A DNA stretch of 64,000 nucleotides. It comes from Phaeobacter sp. CECT 5382. GTDB lineage: Bacteria; Pseudomonadota; Alphaproteobacteria; Rhodobacterales; Rhodobacteraceae. The notes under the pieces were generated by a model. That model had not been told where the DNA came from. It saw only the letters and a program-made list of their open reading frames with translations, and made no database searches. Shown piece by piece: positions 44,113 through 52,913 of this stretch (its first letter is position 1; each line of letters begins with the position of its first letter). A program made the position numbers and the translations under genes. Location of the stretch: assembly GCF_001457775.1 (NCBI RefSeq), contig NZ_CYSG01000009.1, positions 62,001-126,000 of the forward strand. The letters run 5' to 3'.

Positions 44113-45447
44113 CTAAGCGACAAAGAAATCAGTACAATCCTGACCCAAGAGATCGTTCTGAAGCCGCGACCAGATGGCCGCCGCGCGCGCCGCTCCGATC
44201 AAAGCGTCGGCTTTGGCCAAAACACGTGCCTCGCGCTCGGCGTAGTCTTGCGGGGCCTGCAAATTATGCCGGGCCTCAAAACGTTTCCCATCGCGCCGCA
44301 GCAGGGCAACATGGGCCTCGGTCTCGGTGATCGTCTCGTCCGGCTCGACCTGGATCAGATTCCGCAGCGCCACCAGTTTTGGATTGGCGCAAACCGCATC
44401 ACTATAGGATTCCAACCGTGCCGTATCCATACCAAGCGCCTGCATCGCCAAAACGGTCCGATAAGAAAACTTGGCCCCCAGCCCAGTTGCAGGGCTGGGC
44501 TGATTGCACACGGTCATCCAACGCGGATGAGTGCGCACAGTCAGCGACGCAATTTCGGGCGCTGCCAGATCCAGCGTCCGGGCCGCTTCAAGGGCGGCAT
44601 GCAACCCGTGACAGCAGGCGTGGAATTTATGGCTGACGGTTTCAAACCGCCAGACCTCTCCCAGTCCCTTAAGCGCAGCCTCCCCCTGATCTTCGCCATG
44701 ATGCGTTGCGCCAAATCCAAGCGGGCCATCCAAGGCTGCTGCATTGGCTTCAAACCCGGCAGCGATCAGTTCGGCCACCTCTACGCCTGCTGTTGCGGCC
44801 AATCCGGCATTATAAGGCTTACCCATGGTGCCAAACTGCGCCTTGAGGCCCGCGGCCCGTGTCGCAGCCAGCCCAAGGGCCATCGCCATCTGAGCCGCAT
44901 CCAGCCCCAACAGGCGTCCCGCAGCAGTTGTCGCACCAAAAGCCCCGGCTGTCGCTGTCTGATGAAATCCGGCCTGATAATGACTGCGCCCCAACCAGAG
45001 CCCGACCCGGATCGAAAGCTCCATCCCGAAAAGAGCCGCCTGTAAAATTTCCGAAAGAGGTTTCCCGGTCTTTTCCCCGATGGCAAAGGCCGCAGGGAAA
45101 ACCGCCACAGACGGGTGGCCGATGTGGTCGAAATGGGTGTCGTCGTAGTCCAGCGCATGGGAAATAGTCCCGTTGGCCAGTGCAGCCATGCGCGCTGGGA
45201 CCTTCGCCGGGGCACATGCCGGACCGCTCTCCAGTCCCTGCTCGCCACCAAACAGGCTGGCCTGTGGCTGTCCCGCTTCTGACAGCGCCTGACTAAGCAG
45301 GATCCGCGAGACCGGCTCATCTGTTCCAGCTATTGCGCAGGCCATCCAATCCAGTGCCGACAGGCGGCACAGATTTGTCGCGAGCGCGGATGGTTGCAGA
45401 TCAACGGTGGCGAAATCAGCAAGGGGCTGCAGAATGGATGTGGTCAC
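44113..45447 (-). CDS. MmgE/PrpD family protein
   Basis: A 444-residue protein of the 2-methylcitrate dehydratase/cis-aconitate decarboxylase family. ALDWMACAIAG, GTISHALDYDDTHFDHIGHPS and YNAGLAATAGVEVAELI are typical, with the active-site Asp-His pairs in DYDDTH. No methylcitrate-cycle genes are near, so propionate metabolism is not implied; many paralogues have unknown substrates. It follows the amtB terminator and precedes nothing in the same operon, since the COQ10-like gene upstream ends 26 bases before its start and may be its operon leader. Confidence 0.83.
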   Translation of the reverse strand: MTTSILQPLADFATVDLQPSALATNLCRLSALDWMACAIAGTDEPVSRILLSQALSEAGQPQASLFGGEQGLESGPACAPAKVPARMAALANGTISHALDYDDTHFDHIGHPSVAVFPAAFAIGEKTGKPLSEILQAALFGMELSIRVGLWLGRSHYQAGFHQTATAGAFGATTAAGRLLGLDAAQMAMALGLAATRAAGLKAQFGTMGKPYNAGLAATAGVEVAELIAAGFEANAAALDGPLGFGATHHGEDQGEAALKGLGEVWRFETVSHKFHACCHGLHAALEAARTLDLAAPEIASLTVRTHPRWMTVCNQPSPATGLGAKFSYRTVLAMQALGMDTARLESYSDAVCANPKLVALRNLIQVEPDETITETEAHVALLRRDGKRFEARHNLQAPQDYAEREARVLAKADALIGAARAAAIWSRLQNDLLGQDCTDFFVA

Positions 45448-45473
45448 AGGGTGGGCCTCCCGATTGGGCGGCC

Positions 45474-45920
45474 TTAGCCAAATAGCTCTGCCGCGCGACG
45501 TTCGAATGCCTTTACAATACGCTGCATTGCCTCGTTGAAGACAACCCCGATGATGCCCTGCAACACCGCGTTCTTGAATTCAAAATCAACAAAGAAAGTC
45601 ACATCGCAGCCGCCATCGAGACGATCTGCAAAGCTCCAGTTCGACTTCATGTAGCGAAAGGGGCCATCCAGATATTCGGTATCGATCTTCATCTCATCGG
45701 CAAACAGCGTCACCCGGCTGCCAAAGCGTTCACGAAACACCTTGAACGAGATCACCAGATCCGCCTCCATCACCTCGGCCGGGCCTTGCTGGCTTCGGCT
45801 GCGAATACGCGCCGCAGCGCACCAGGGCAGGAATTTCGGATACTGCGCCACATCCGCAACCAGCCCGTACATTTGCTGCGCGGTATAGGGCATTTGGCGG
45901 GTTTCAGAGTGCGTTGGCAT
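45474..45920 (-). CDS. RatA/COQ10-like polyketide-cyclase family protein
   Basis: A START-fold protein of 148 residues with YTAQQMYGLVADVAQYPKFLPWC at the N-terminus and FKNAVLQGIIGVVFNEAMQRIVKAFERRA at the C-terminus. The family contains mitochondrial COQ10, needed for ubiquinone function, and E. coli RatA, described as a ribosome-association toxin. In alphaproteobacteria it is usually near lipA, which is 2.3 kb away here, and the ubiquinone role is more likely. ATG 45920 is chosen over 45932 because it directly precedes the domain. Confidence 0.85.
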   Translation of the reverse strand: MPTHSETRQMPYTAQQMYGLVADVAQYPKFLPWCAAARIRSRSQQGPAEVMEADLVISFKVFRERFGSRVTLFADEMKIDTEYLDGPFRYMKSNWSFADRLDGGCDVTFFVDFEFKNAVLQGIIGVVFNEAMQRIVKAFERRAAELFG

Positions 45921-45996
45921 GGGCGGCATCAATTTTCTTGCTATGATCGTGTTGCGTCATGTCCTATGAACGCGCGGGAAATTCAAGGGGGCAGCC

Positions 45997-46542
45997 ATGT
46001 CACAGCGTCCATATGTCATCGATGTGATGATTTCAGCCAAAACCATTGCAGCGCGGATCGAAGAGCTTTGCGATGAAATCACCGCGGAGTTTAACGACAC
46101 CGACAAGCTGGTCGTGGTCGGCCTGTTGCGCGGAAGCTTTGTCTTCATTGCCGACCTCGTGCGTGAGCTGGATTTGCCGATCGAAGTGGATTTTCTCGAA
46201 GCCTCCTCCTATGGTGACGGGATGGAAAGCAGCCGAGAAGTTCGTATTCTCAAAGACTTGCGCGGCGCCATTGAAGGCCGCGATGTGCTGGTCGTCGAAG
46301 ATATCGTCGACACTGGTCATACGCTGAACCACGTCACCAAACTGCTGGCCAGCCGCAAACCGGCCCGGTTGAAATCCATTGCCCTGCTGGATAAGCCTTC
46401 ACGACGCGAGGTGGATTTCCGCTCGGATTGGATCGGGTTTGAAATCCCAGATGAATTTGTCGTCGGCTATGGCATCGACTACGCGCAGCGCAACCGCAAC
46501 CTTCCCCATATTGGCAAGGTCCGCTTTACGGGCGAGGATTGA
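45997..46542 (+). CDS. hpt: hypoxanthine phosphoribosyltransferase
   Basis: A purine salvage enzyme of 181 residues that joins hypoxanthine or guanine to [18 protein letters not shown] with the PPi-binding loop, and the PRPP motif [14 protein letters not shown]. It is divergent from the COQ10-like gene with GGGGG before the ATG. A GFA-family gene follows after about 60 bases. Confidence 0.96.
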   Translation: MSQRPYVIDVMISAKTIAARIEELCDEITAEFNDTDKLVVVGLLRGSFVFIADLVRELDLPIEVDFLEASSYGDGMESSREVRILKDLRGAIEGRDVLVVEDIVDTGHTLNHVTKLLASRKPARLKSIALLDKPSRREVDFRSDWIGFEIPDEFVVGYGIDYAQRNRNLPHIGKVRFTGED

Positions 46543-46601
46543 CGCACAAAAAGGACCGTCGATGCATCTGCTGCTCTAGACAGTTGCGATGGAGGGCTAG
46601 G

Positions 46602-47069
46602 ATGGAAAGACAGCAGGAAGAGGTTTCCGGCGGCTGCCTGTGTGGCAGTGTCAGGATCAAGGCCAGCGGTGCGCCCTACCGGGTGGGCCTTTGCCATTGT
46701 CTTGATTGCCGCAAACATCACGGCGCAGTTTTCCATGCCTCCGCGGTTTTTCCACAAGAGGCCGTCATCGTTCAGGGGCCGGTCAGCAGTTACGCAGGGC
46801 GATTTTTCTGTCCGACCTGCGGATCTTCGATCTTTTCACGCAGCGAAGACGAGGTCGAGGTGCATCTTGGATCACTGGATGCCCCAGATCAGCTAAAACC
46901 AACCTATGAGCTATGGACATGCCGTCGTGAGACCTGGCTGACAGAGGTTTCCAACGCCAATCAATATGCGCGCGACCGGATCACTGATGGCCGAGCGGAT
47001 GGGGACTACAGACAAGAAGAATACAGGCAGGAGGATTTCAGGCAGGAGGGAAACGGGCAGGAGGATTGA
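46602..47069 (+). CDS. GFA/CENP-V family zinc protein with repetitive tail
   Basis: A 155-residue protein. The zinc cysteines appear as GGCLCGSV, CHCLDCRK and CPTCGSSI, the layout of glutathione-dependent formaldehyde-activating family members. The last 20-odd residues are degenerate repeats (DYRQEEYRQEDFRQEGNGQED) from a 15-base DNA unit. GGAGGG sits eight bases before the ATG at 46602. Function is unproven; few members really bind formaldehyde adducts. Confidence 0.85.
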   Translation: MERQQEEVSGGCLCGSVRIKASGAPYRVGLCHCLDCRKHHGAVFHASAVFPQEAVIVQGPVSSYAGRFFCPTCGSSIFSRSEDEVEVHLGSLDAPDQLKPTYELWTCRRETWLTEVSNANQYARDRITDGRADGDYRQEEYRQEDFRQEGNGQED

Positions 47070-47107
47070 TCGCCCCCCCCTGCCTCGCATTGTAACTGCC
47101 TGAGATA

Positions 47108-48283
47108 TCAGTAATTATGACCTGTACTGTCATTCAGCAGGGTCTCGATCACCGCCGCAAACACCCCTGCGCCTACGGGAATCGCGGCATCCGGAAAATC
47201 ATAGTCCGGATTGTGCAGCTGCGATTGATCCTCACCAGATCCCAGCCAAAACATCGCCGCTTTTGCCTCTTTACCAAACTGCCCGAAATCCTCGGACCAG
47301 CGCTGCGGCTGATCCGAGAGCTGCACCGGATAACCCGCCGTCTTGGCAGCAGAATTCAGCACTGCCGTCGCCTCTGGATGATTGGTGCAAGCGGCAAAGA
47401 CATCGTCAAATTCGATCTCAAAGTTCAGACCTTCGGCTGCACAAACCTCTGCAATATGATCCTGCGCTGCGGCGATAAGCGAAGCCATACCAGCATCAGT
47501 CACAGTGCGCAGTGTCGCCCAGACCTCTCCTTCACCGGGGGCAATGCCAAACGTCGCTTCACCCAGACGGGCATGCGTCAGCGTTACCAGCTTGAAATCC
47601 GGCCCCAACGCATCCCCACCGCCGCCGCCACTTCCCAGGGCAACCAGCCCAGGCAAAAGCTGCGCCATCGCCCCGGCAGGTGAAATCCCATCCTGAGGCG
47701 CCGCCGCATGCGAGGTCCGCCCGGTCAACCGGATCCGCACCCCGCGCGAAGCGCAATTGGCAGGCCCTGCACAAAGCGCGAGTTTGCCAACTGCCAGCCC
47801 GGGCAGATTGTGTAGTGAAAACGCGTAGTCCGGTGCGATCTCTTCGAACCGTGGGTCGGCCAGCACTGCGGCCGCCCCCTTGCCGGTTTCTTCGGCGGGC
47901 TGGAAAAGAAGAACCGCACGCCCGTGTTTGGGGCGCAGCACTGAAAGCTCTGCAGCTAGGGCGGCAACCATCACCATATGGCCGTCGTGCCCACATAAGT
48001 GGCCGCGCCCGGCGTGGGTCGAGCGATAGTCTGCGTCAGACACTTCTTCGATCGGCAGGCCATCAAGCTCACAACGGATCAGAACCGTTGGTCCCGGTGC
48101 CGCACCGTCAAATACTGCCGCGACCCCATGCCCCCCAAGCCCTGTAATCAGGATATCTGGTTCATAGGGGCGCAGATAATCGGCAATGAAAGCCGCGGTT
48201 TTAGCTTCGGAACCGGATACTTCGGGGATCTTGTGCAGGTTCTGCCGCAGGGCCGCTAGCGCAGCCAGACGATCAGGCGTCAT
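47108..48283 (-). CDS. M20-family amidohydrolase (hippurate hydrolase-like)
   Basis: A 391-residue metallopeptidase-fold hydrolase. [14 protein letters not shown] at the N-terminus, the metal motif [12 protein letters not shown] near 95, [14 protein letters not shown] with catalytic Glu near 130, HNLPG, and a lid domain. Members cleave N-acyl amino acids or hippurate. It starts inside the lipA stop (ATGA), an unusual partner for a lipoyl synthase and probably a chance operon. Confidence 0.88.
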   Translation of the reverse strand: MTPDRLAALAALRQNLHKIPEVSGSEAKTAAFIADYLRPYEPDILITGLGGHGVAAVFDGAAPGPTVLIRCELDGLPIEEVSDADYRSTHAGRGHLCGHDGHMVMVAALAAELSVLRPKHGRAVLLFQPAEETGKGAAAVLADPRFEEIAPDYAFSLHNLPGLAVGKLALCAGPANCASRGVRIRLTGRTSHAAAPQDGISPAGAMAQLLPGLVALGSGGGGGDALGPDFKLVTLTHARLGEATFGIAPGEGEVWATLRTVTDAGMASLIAAAQDHIAEVCAAEGLNFEIEFDDVFAACTNHPEATAVLNSAAKTAGYPVQLSDQPQRWSEDFGQFGKEAKAAMFWLGSGEDQSQLHNPDYDFPDAAIPVGAGVFAAVIETLLNDSTGHNY

Positions 48284-49233
48284 GCCAAGCCCAGCTTGGC
48301 GTTGCGTGCCTCGCGCAGTTGGGCAAAATCATCGCCCGCATGATAAGAGGACCGCGTCAGCGGAGTCGCTGAAACCATATGGAAACCCTTGCCATAGGCG
48401 GCCTTTTCATAGGCCTTGAACTCTTCCGGGGTGACGAACCGGTCCACGGCGTGGTGTTTTGGCGTGGGTTGCAGATACTGTCCGATGGTCAGGAAATCGA
48501 TGTCCGCTGCCCGCATATCGTCCATCACCTGCCGCACCGATTGTTCGTCTTCGCCAAGGCCAACCATGATCCCTGATTTGGTGAACATTGCGGGATCCAG
48601 CTCTTTGACCCGCTGCAACAGACGCAGCGAATGGAAATAACGCGCGCCTGGGCGTACTTCGGGATAAAGCCCGGGCACGGTTTCAAGATTGTGGTTGAAC
48701 ACATCCGGGCGCGCCTCGACAACAACCTCCAGTACAGCCGGATCACATTTGATGAAATCAGGCGTCAGGATTTCAATCGTTGTATTCGGACTGCGATGGC
48801 GCACCGCGCGAATAGTCTGAGCAAAATGATCTGCACCACCATCGGTGATGTCATCGCGATCCACAGAGGTAATCACCACATGGTTCAGGCCTAGCTTTTG
48901 CACCGCATGGGCGACACGGCCAGGCTCAAAGGCATCCAGATCCTCTGGCGGCTTGCCGGTGGCAATATTGCAGAAGGTACAGGCGCGGGTGCAGACCTCG
49001 CCCATGATCATCATGGTGGCGTGGCCCTGGCTCCAACATTCACCCACGTTCGGACAGCCGGCTTCTTCGCAGACGGTGACCAGCCCGTTGTCGCGCATGA
49101 TCTTGCGCGTATCCGCATAGCCCTGACCACCAGGCGCCTTGACCCGGATCCAGCTGGGTTTCTTTGGCTGGGCATTGTCCGGGCGGTTTGCCTTTTCGGG
49201 GTGCCGTTGCTCGGGGATTTTTAGATCACGCAT
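48280..49233 (-). CDS. lipA: lipoyl synthase
   Basis: A radical-SAM enzyme of 317 residues that inserts two sulfurs into octanoyl chains. Both Fe-S motifs are present: the auxiliary cluster [12 protein letters not shown] near 68-79 and the radical-SAM CTRACTFC near 94-101, with the C-terminal RSSYHAG carrying the conserved Ser. The start is the ATG at 49233; an earlier in-frame ATG (49275) would add a non-conserved segment. It overlaps the amidohydrolase by four bases. Confidence 0.96.
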   Translation of the reverse strand: MRDLKIPEQRHPEKANRPDNAQPKKPSWIRVKAPGGQGYADTRKIMRDNGLVTVCEEAGCPNVGECWSQGHATMMIMGEVCTRACTFCNIATGKPPEDLDAFEPGRVAHAVQKLGLNHVVITSVDRDDITDGGADHFAQTIRAVRHRSPNTTIEILTPDFIKCDPAVLEVVVEARPDVFNHNLETVPGLYPEVRPGARYFHSLRLLQRVKELDPAMFTKSGIMVGLGEDEQSVRQVMDDMRAADIDFLTIGQYLQPTPKHHAVDRFVTPEEFKAYEKAAYGKGFHMVSATPLTRSSYHAGDDFAQLREARNAKLGLA

Positions 49234-49459
49234 GAGGGGTCCGTTTTTGGCCAGAGTTTGGCAGAGGTTTAGCACGTTCGTTCCTTGGCGTCACCGCGAC
49301 ATTGAAAGAGCCGATAAATAGCCGCTTTGTCTGTGACGCATAGCAGCGCACAATGGTCGGACTTCGTTCATATTTCGTTTTAAATCCGGATTTTTTGCTC
49401 ATGTTTACAGCGACCTCAAAGCCTGCGCACAGATAATAGCTGCACCACGGCGGAATCTG

Positions 49460-49486
49460 TTGCACCCAATTTAGAACTATTATAAT
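49460..49486 (+). promoter_or_regulatory. candidate promoter of the peroxiredoxin gene
   Basis: A full-consensus -10 TATAAT at 49481-49486, 38 bases before the start codon, with TTGCAC at 49460-49465 as the best -35 but a short spacer of 15 bases. The weak spacing is what an activator such as OxyR could compensate. Confidence 0.45.
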
Positions 49487-49523
49487 CGGCAGAAAATCAA
49501 GCTTATGACCGATGGAGACTCAG

Positions 49524-50072
49524 ATGAAAGCTGGCGTAAAACTGCCCGACGTGACCTTTAAAACCCGTGTGCGCGACGAAAGCATCGAAGGTCCCAACCC
49601 TTTCCGCTGGGAAGACAAGACCACAGCAGATTACTTTGCTGGCAAACGCGTTGTTCTCTTCTCGCTGCCCGGTGCATTCACCCCTACATGCTCAACATAT
49701 CAGCTTCCCGGTTTTGAAAATGGCTTTGGCGATTTTCAGGCCGAAGGCATTGATGCGATCTACTGCATGTCGGTGAACGACAGCTTTGTGATGAACAAAT
49801 GGGCCGAATCCCAGAACCTGGAAAACGTCGATGTGATCCCCGACGGCTCCGGTGAATTCACCCGTAAGATGGGCATGCTGGTCGCCAAGGACAATCTGGG
49901 CTTTGGCAACCGCTCCTGGCGCTATGCCGCCATCGTTGACAATGGCGTGGTCGAAGCCTGGTTCGAAGAGCCCGGCCTGTCGGACAACCACGGCGAAGAC
50001 CCCTATGGCGTCTCTTCGCCCGAAACCGTGATGAGCCACTTGAAAACGGCCAAGGCAGAAGTCGCCGCCTAA
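49524..50072 (+). CDS. peroxiredoxin, Prx5 type
   Basis: A 182-residue thiol peroxidase with the peroxidatic Cys56 in PGAFTPTCSTYQLPGF and the Prx5 signature NDSFVMNKWAE. It reduces hydrogen and organic peroxides, usually with glutaredoxin or glutathione. The second ATG (49524) has GGAG eight bases upstream and gives the normal N-terminus KAGVKLPDV; ATG at 49512 is the alternative. It converges on oxyR with 16 bases between stops. Confidence 0.92.
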   Translation: MKAGVKLPDVTFKTRVRDESIEGPNPFRWEDKTTADYFAGKRVVLFSLPGAFTPTCSTYQLPGFENGFGDFQAEGIDAIYCMSVNDSFVMNKWAESQNLENVDVIPDGSGEFTRKMGMLVAKDNLGFGNRSWRYAAIVDNGVVEAWFEEPGLSDNHGEDPYGVSSPETVMSHLKTAKAEVAA

Positions 50073-50088
50073 GCCATCTCTTTCAGGG

Positions 50089-51051
50089 TTAGACCACATC
50101 TGCGGGCGCGTCATCGGCGGGCCCGTAATCGTTTTGGCACTGGGGGACGATGCTTTTACCCGTGCTACGTACGACCTGCGCCAGTTCATCAAACCAGCCC
50201 TCGCCATTGGTGCTGGCGCGACGCAGCAGACCAATACGGCGAAAAGGTTCCGGCGCACCGAACCTTTGAACACAAAGCCCTTTGGCCGCCATACATTCCG
50301 CCGACACTGCCAATTCGGGCATCAAAGTCAGGCCAAACCCTGCCGCAACCAATCGCGACAGAGTTGCCAGAGATCCCGCCCCCATATTGATACCAGAGGC
50401 GGAGCGCTGCATGCCGCAGACTTCAAGCGCCTGATCCGTCAGGCAATGACCATCCTCCAGCAGCATAAGCTGTTCGGTCTGCAGATCCTGCGGGCCAACC
50501 TGAGAACCGGAGGCATTCAACATCGCCAGTCGTTTTGCCGAGCCCGCCAACAGAAAGCGATCCTTGAACAAGACCTCTTCAATCATGCCTGTGACGCCAC
50601 TGGGCACCGCCATGATAGCCGCATCCAGCGCGCCCGTCTGCAACGCCTCGAGCAGCCTTTCCGTTCTGGCTTCCCGGATCTGAATGCTCAGCTGCAGATC
50701 ATGGGCCCGCAGATCCGCAAGCAATCCAGGTAAAAGATAGGGCGCGATCGTGGGGATAACCCCCAGGGACAAGCTGCGCCGACCACTGCTTTGATCCCGC
50801 GCCAGACGATCCAATGTCCCCGCCGCCTGCAGAACCGTCTCCGCATGATCCAGCACCTGACGCCCCAATGGCGTCAGGATCACATCACGGGCCCGCCGCT
50901 CCACCAGCTCGCCACCCATTATGTCTTCCAGCGCCTTGATCTGAACAGAGAGCGCGGGCTGGGACACATGGCTTGCTTCGGCGGCACGGCCAAAGTTGCG
51001 ATGGCTGCAAAGAGACTTAAAATAGCCAAGTTGGCGAAGGGTGAATTTCAT
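50089..51051 (-). CDS. oxyR: hydrogen-peroxide sensor OxyR
   Basis: A LysR-type regulator of 320 residues with an N-terminal winged helix (FGRAAEASHVSQPALSVQIKALE) and the two redox cysteines Cys203 and Cys212 in GHCLTDQALEVC, nine residues apart exactly as in E. coli OxyR (199 and 208). It activates peroxide defence genes when these form a disulfide. GTG at 51057 is an alternative start. The peroxiredoxin gene next door is a plausible target. A dyad ATAG-N7-CTAT overlaps its own start. Confidence 0.93.
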   Translation of the reverse strand: MKFTLRQLGYFKSLCSHRNFGRAAEASHVSQPALSVQIKALEDIMGGELVERRARDVILTPLGRQVLDHAETVLQAAGTLDRLARDQSSGRRSLSLGVIPTIAPYLLPGLLADLRAHDLQLSIQIREARTERLLEALQTGALDAAIMAVPSGVTGMIEEVLFKDRFLLAGSAKRLAMLNASGSQVGPQDLQTEQLMLLEDGHCLTDQALEVCGMQRSASGINMGAGSLATLSRLVAAGFGLTLMPELAVSAECMAAKGLCVQRFGAPEPFRRIGLLRRASTNGEGWFDELAQVVRSTGKSIVPQCQNDYGPADDAPADVV

Positions 51052-51064
51052 AGCCACAAGCTAT
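51050..51064. promoter_or_regulatory. OxyR/LysR-type dyad over the oxyR start
   Basis: ATAG-CCACAAG-CTAT, with a further CTAT seven bases to the right. The spacing matches the ATAG-N7-CTAT half of the E. coli OxyR site. Placed on the start codon it would autorepress. Confidence 0.4.
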
Positions 51065-51192
51065 CACAACGCTATGAAACGGCAAGTCGTGACTATCACT
51101 CCACACGGTTTTCGCCCCGACGTCCGGACCTACACCATGTGGAGCCCTCTCCCCTGATCCCCTGAAAACAGGCCAGAACCGACAGGGCCACA

Positions 51193-52275
51193 TCAGCCAA
51201 TCATTTGGCTCTTTCGGCCTTCCCCCGACAAGGTATCCATCTGTTCATAGTGGGATTTCAGTTGCAGCAAGGCAATGCGTAGCACGATCTTGCCTGATCT
51301 TGCAGACCAACCCAACTGGCGCTCTGCGGCTTCAAGCCCCTCAAGATAGCAGCAACAGCGCAGCGCAATATCGCTCAACCCGGATCCCATCGCCACCAGC
51401 GCCGCAGTCGCGCGGGTTTTCGCGGCTTTTGAAAGCGGGCTGATGTGAACAGAGGCTGAGCGGCCACAGCTTTCACTGACGGAAAAAACGGCCTGACTCT
51501 GCGCCAACTGATCTCCGATCTGCGCCAGTTCAAAATCTTCGCGCAGCCGCTTTCCCGCCTGAACCAAGTCTTTTTCCAAAAACGGCGCCCCGCTTTTGTC
51601 GACTAAGCGCGCCAAGGTATCCAATGGTGTCTCACCCAGCCCGTACCGCGCGCGACGTTCTTTTGCACCGGGCCGCGACCCGGATCTTGAATGCGGCAAG
51701 AAGCTGCTCTGCGTCTCGCCGAATCCCTGCTCCAGCGTCGCTCTGGCTCGGTTTTCGCGTGCCGCCATCATTTTACTAAACACGGCCCGCCCCGTAGGCG
51801 TGATGTGGTAGCGCCTCAGACGCCCGGATCTGGTGCAACTGATCCAATCCAGCAGCGCCAGAACGCCAGCCAACCCCTGCTCCACGGCCAGTTTGTTCAG
51901 GACATCTTCGCCTTCACGCACCACAACGGCCTTTTCCATGCCCTCAGCAACAGCCAGCACAGCACCGCTGTGACACAATCGGGACAGGACCTCCAGCGCC
52001 GCAGAATCCAGGGCCTGCATGTCACCATAGGTTGCATATCTAGTGACTTTCTGGTCCCCGAAATGACCTGCTGCCAGCTCGCACAACGCACAATCGATCA
52101 GGGGATCATCCCGCCGGTTTTCCACCCGACGCACCTGACGCAAAATTGTTGACGGGTGGCAGCCAACGTCCCGGGCCAACTGCCGGATAGAGATGCCGCC
52201 TTCGGTATGTTCGAGATAGTGCTGTACCTCTCTGGGGATCCATTCTGGAAAATTGCGGGGTGGATTTCTTCGCAT
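51193..52275 (-). CDS. DUF6456 helix-turn-helix protein
   Basis: A 360-residue protein. Residues 30-55 form a helix-turn-helix (GGISIRQLARDVGCHPSTILRQVRRVE). The C-terminal 130 residues carry the DUF6456 pattern (DTLARLVDKSGAPFLEKDLVQAGKRLREDFELAQIG, and GSGLSDIALRCCCYLEGLEAAERQLGWSARSGKIVLRIAL). These proteins are restricted mostly to alphaproteobacteria and are presumed transcription regulators. ATG 52275 (MRRNPPRN) is used; upstream 28 codons are open but unlikely to be translated. Divergent from a DUF6477 gene. Confidence 0.85.
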   Translation of the reverse strand: MRRNPPRNFPEWIPREVQHYLEHTEGGISIRQLARDVGCHPSTILRQVRRVENRRDDPLIDCALCELAAGHFGDQKVTRYATYGDMQALDSAALEVLSRLCHSGAVLAVAEGMEKAVVVREGEDVLNKLAVEQGLAGVLALLDWISCTRSGRLRRYHITPTGRAVFSKMMAARENRARATLEQGFGETQSSFLPHSRSGSRPGAKERRARYGLGETPLDTLARLVDKSGAPFLEKDLVQAGKRLREDFELAQIGDQLAQSQAVFSVSESCGRSASVHISPLSKAAKTRATAALVAMGSGLSDIALRCCCYLEGLEAAERQLGWSARSGKIVLRIALLQLKSHYEQMDTLSGEGRKSQMIG

Positions 52276-52514
52276 ATCTGATGATCTCCGGCCACTTGTC
52301 AGGCAAATAGCCCCCAATCCGCCCCCAGGGTTACCCACAGACCGGGAGATTTTACCCACCTGATTTTAAACAGAACTTCGAGTTATCCATCATTGTTTCC
52401 AAATTTAAATCAATCAACTCACAATAGACCGTTCGCCGAACATGCCCTCCCAGCAACACCCTTTTAGGTTGTGATATAACCCAAGGACTCTCAAGTTCAG
52501 AAAGGAGTAATCCC

Positions 52515-52877
52515 ATGTTGGATGTGATGAGTCGCCTGTCAGCCCTTCACCGGCCAAGGCTTTTGGTCCGCACAGCCCGTATCGGTACTTCAACCTATAG
52601 CCGAAAACGCGACCTAGGTCGTATCCTTGGCTATGGCACTCTGCCCAGACCAGCGGCCGCGATCCTGCGGCTCATGGACCTTGAACATGATATTAATCAG
52701 CATCGGCTCGTTGGTGACGCAGGATACGCCCTGACCCGGCACATCGAAGTTCTCACCGCGCTCATCGCAGAAGCAGACTGTCTAGCGACCCAGTCCGTAG
52801 CGACAGAGGTTGCAAAACTCGGTAAAAAAAATGGGGCGGCAGCTCCGACAGCCACCGCCCCAGCGCTTTCGCCTTAA
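52515..52877 (+). CDS. DUF6477-family small protein
   Basis: A basic protein of 120 residues with MSRLSALHRPRLLVRTARIG at the N-terminus, the DUF6477 opening seen in Rhodobacteraceae, and AAAILRLMDLEHDINQHRLVGDAGY. GAAAGGAG lies nine bases before the ATG. The last 17 residues (NGAAAPTATAPALSP) are low-complexity and are encoded by a minus-strand terminator. No function is known. Its promoter region is shared with the DUF6456 gene. Confidence 0.78.
   Translation: MLDVMSRLSALHRPRLLVRTARIGTSTYSRKRDLGRILGYGTLPRPAAAILRLMDLEHDINQHRLVGDAGYALTRHIEVLTALIAEADCLATQSVATEVAKLGKKNGAAAPTATAPALSP
52824..52861 (-). terminator. mttB-like gene terminator inside the DUF6477 frame
   Basis: Minus strand: GGGGCGG-TG-GCT, five-base loop, AGC-TG-CCGCCCC, one A, then eight T. 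The stem is 10 bp with a symmetric two-base mismatch. It lies 50 bases past the stop of the minus-strand methyltransferase-type gene and within codons 104-116 of the opposing DUF6477 gene. Confidence 0.85.
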
Positions 52878-52913
52878 GCGAGAGCATCATCACCTACGGG
52901 AAGACCGTAATTT

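Noticed and set aside
45474-45920. RatA as half of a toxin-antitoxin pair
   Set aside because: No antitoxin-like partner (ratB type) is adjacent, and the COQ10 reading fits alphaproteobacteria better.
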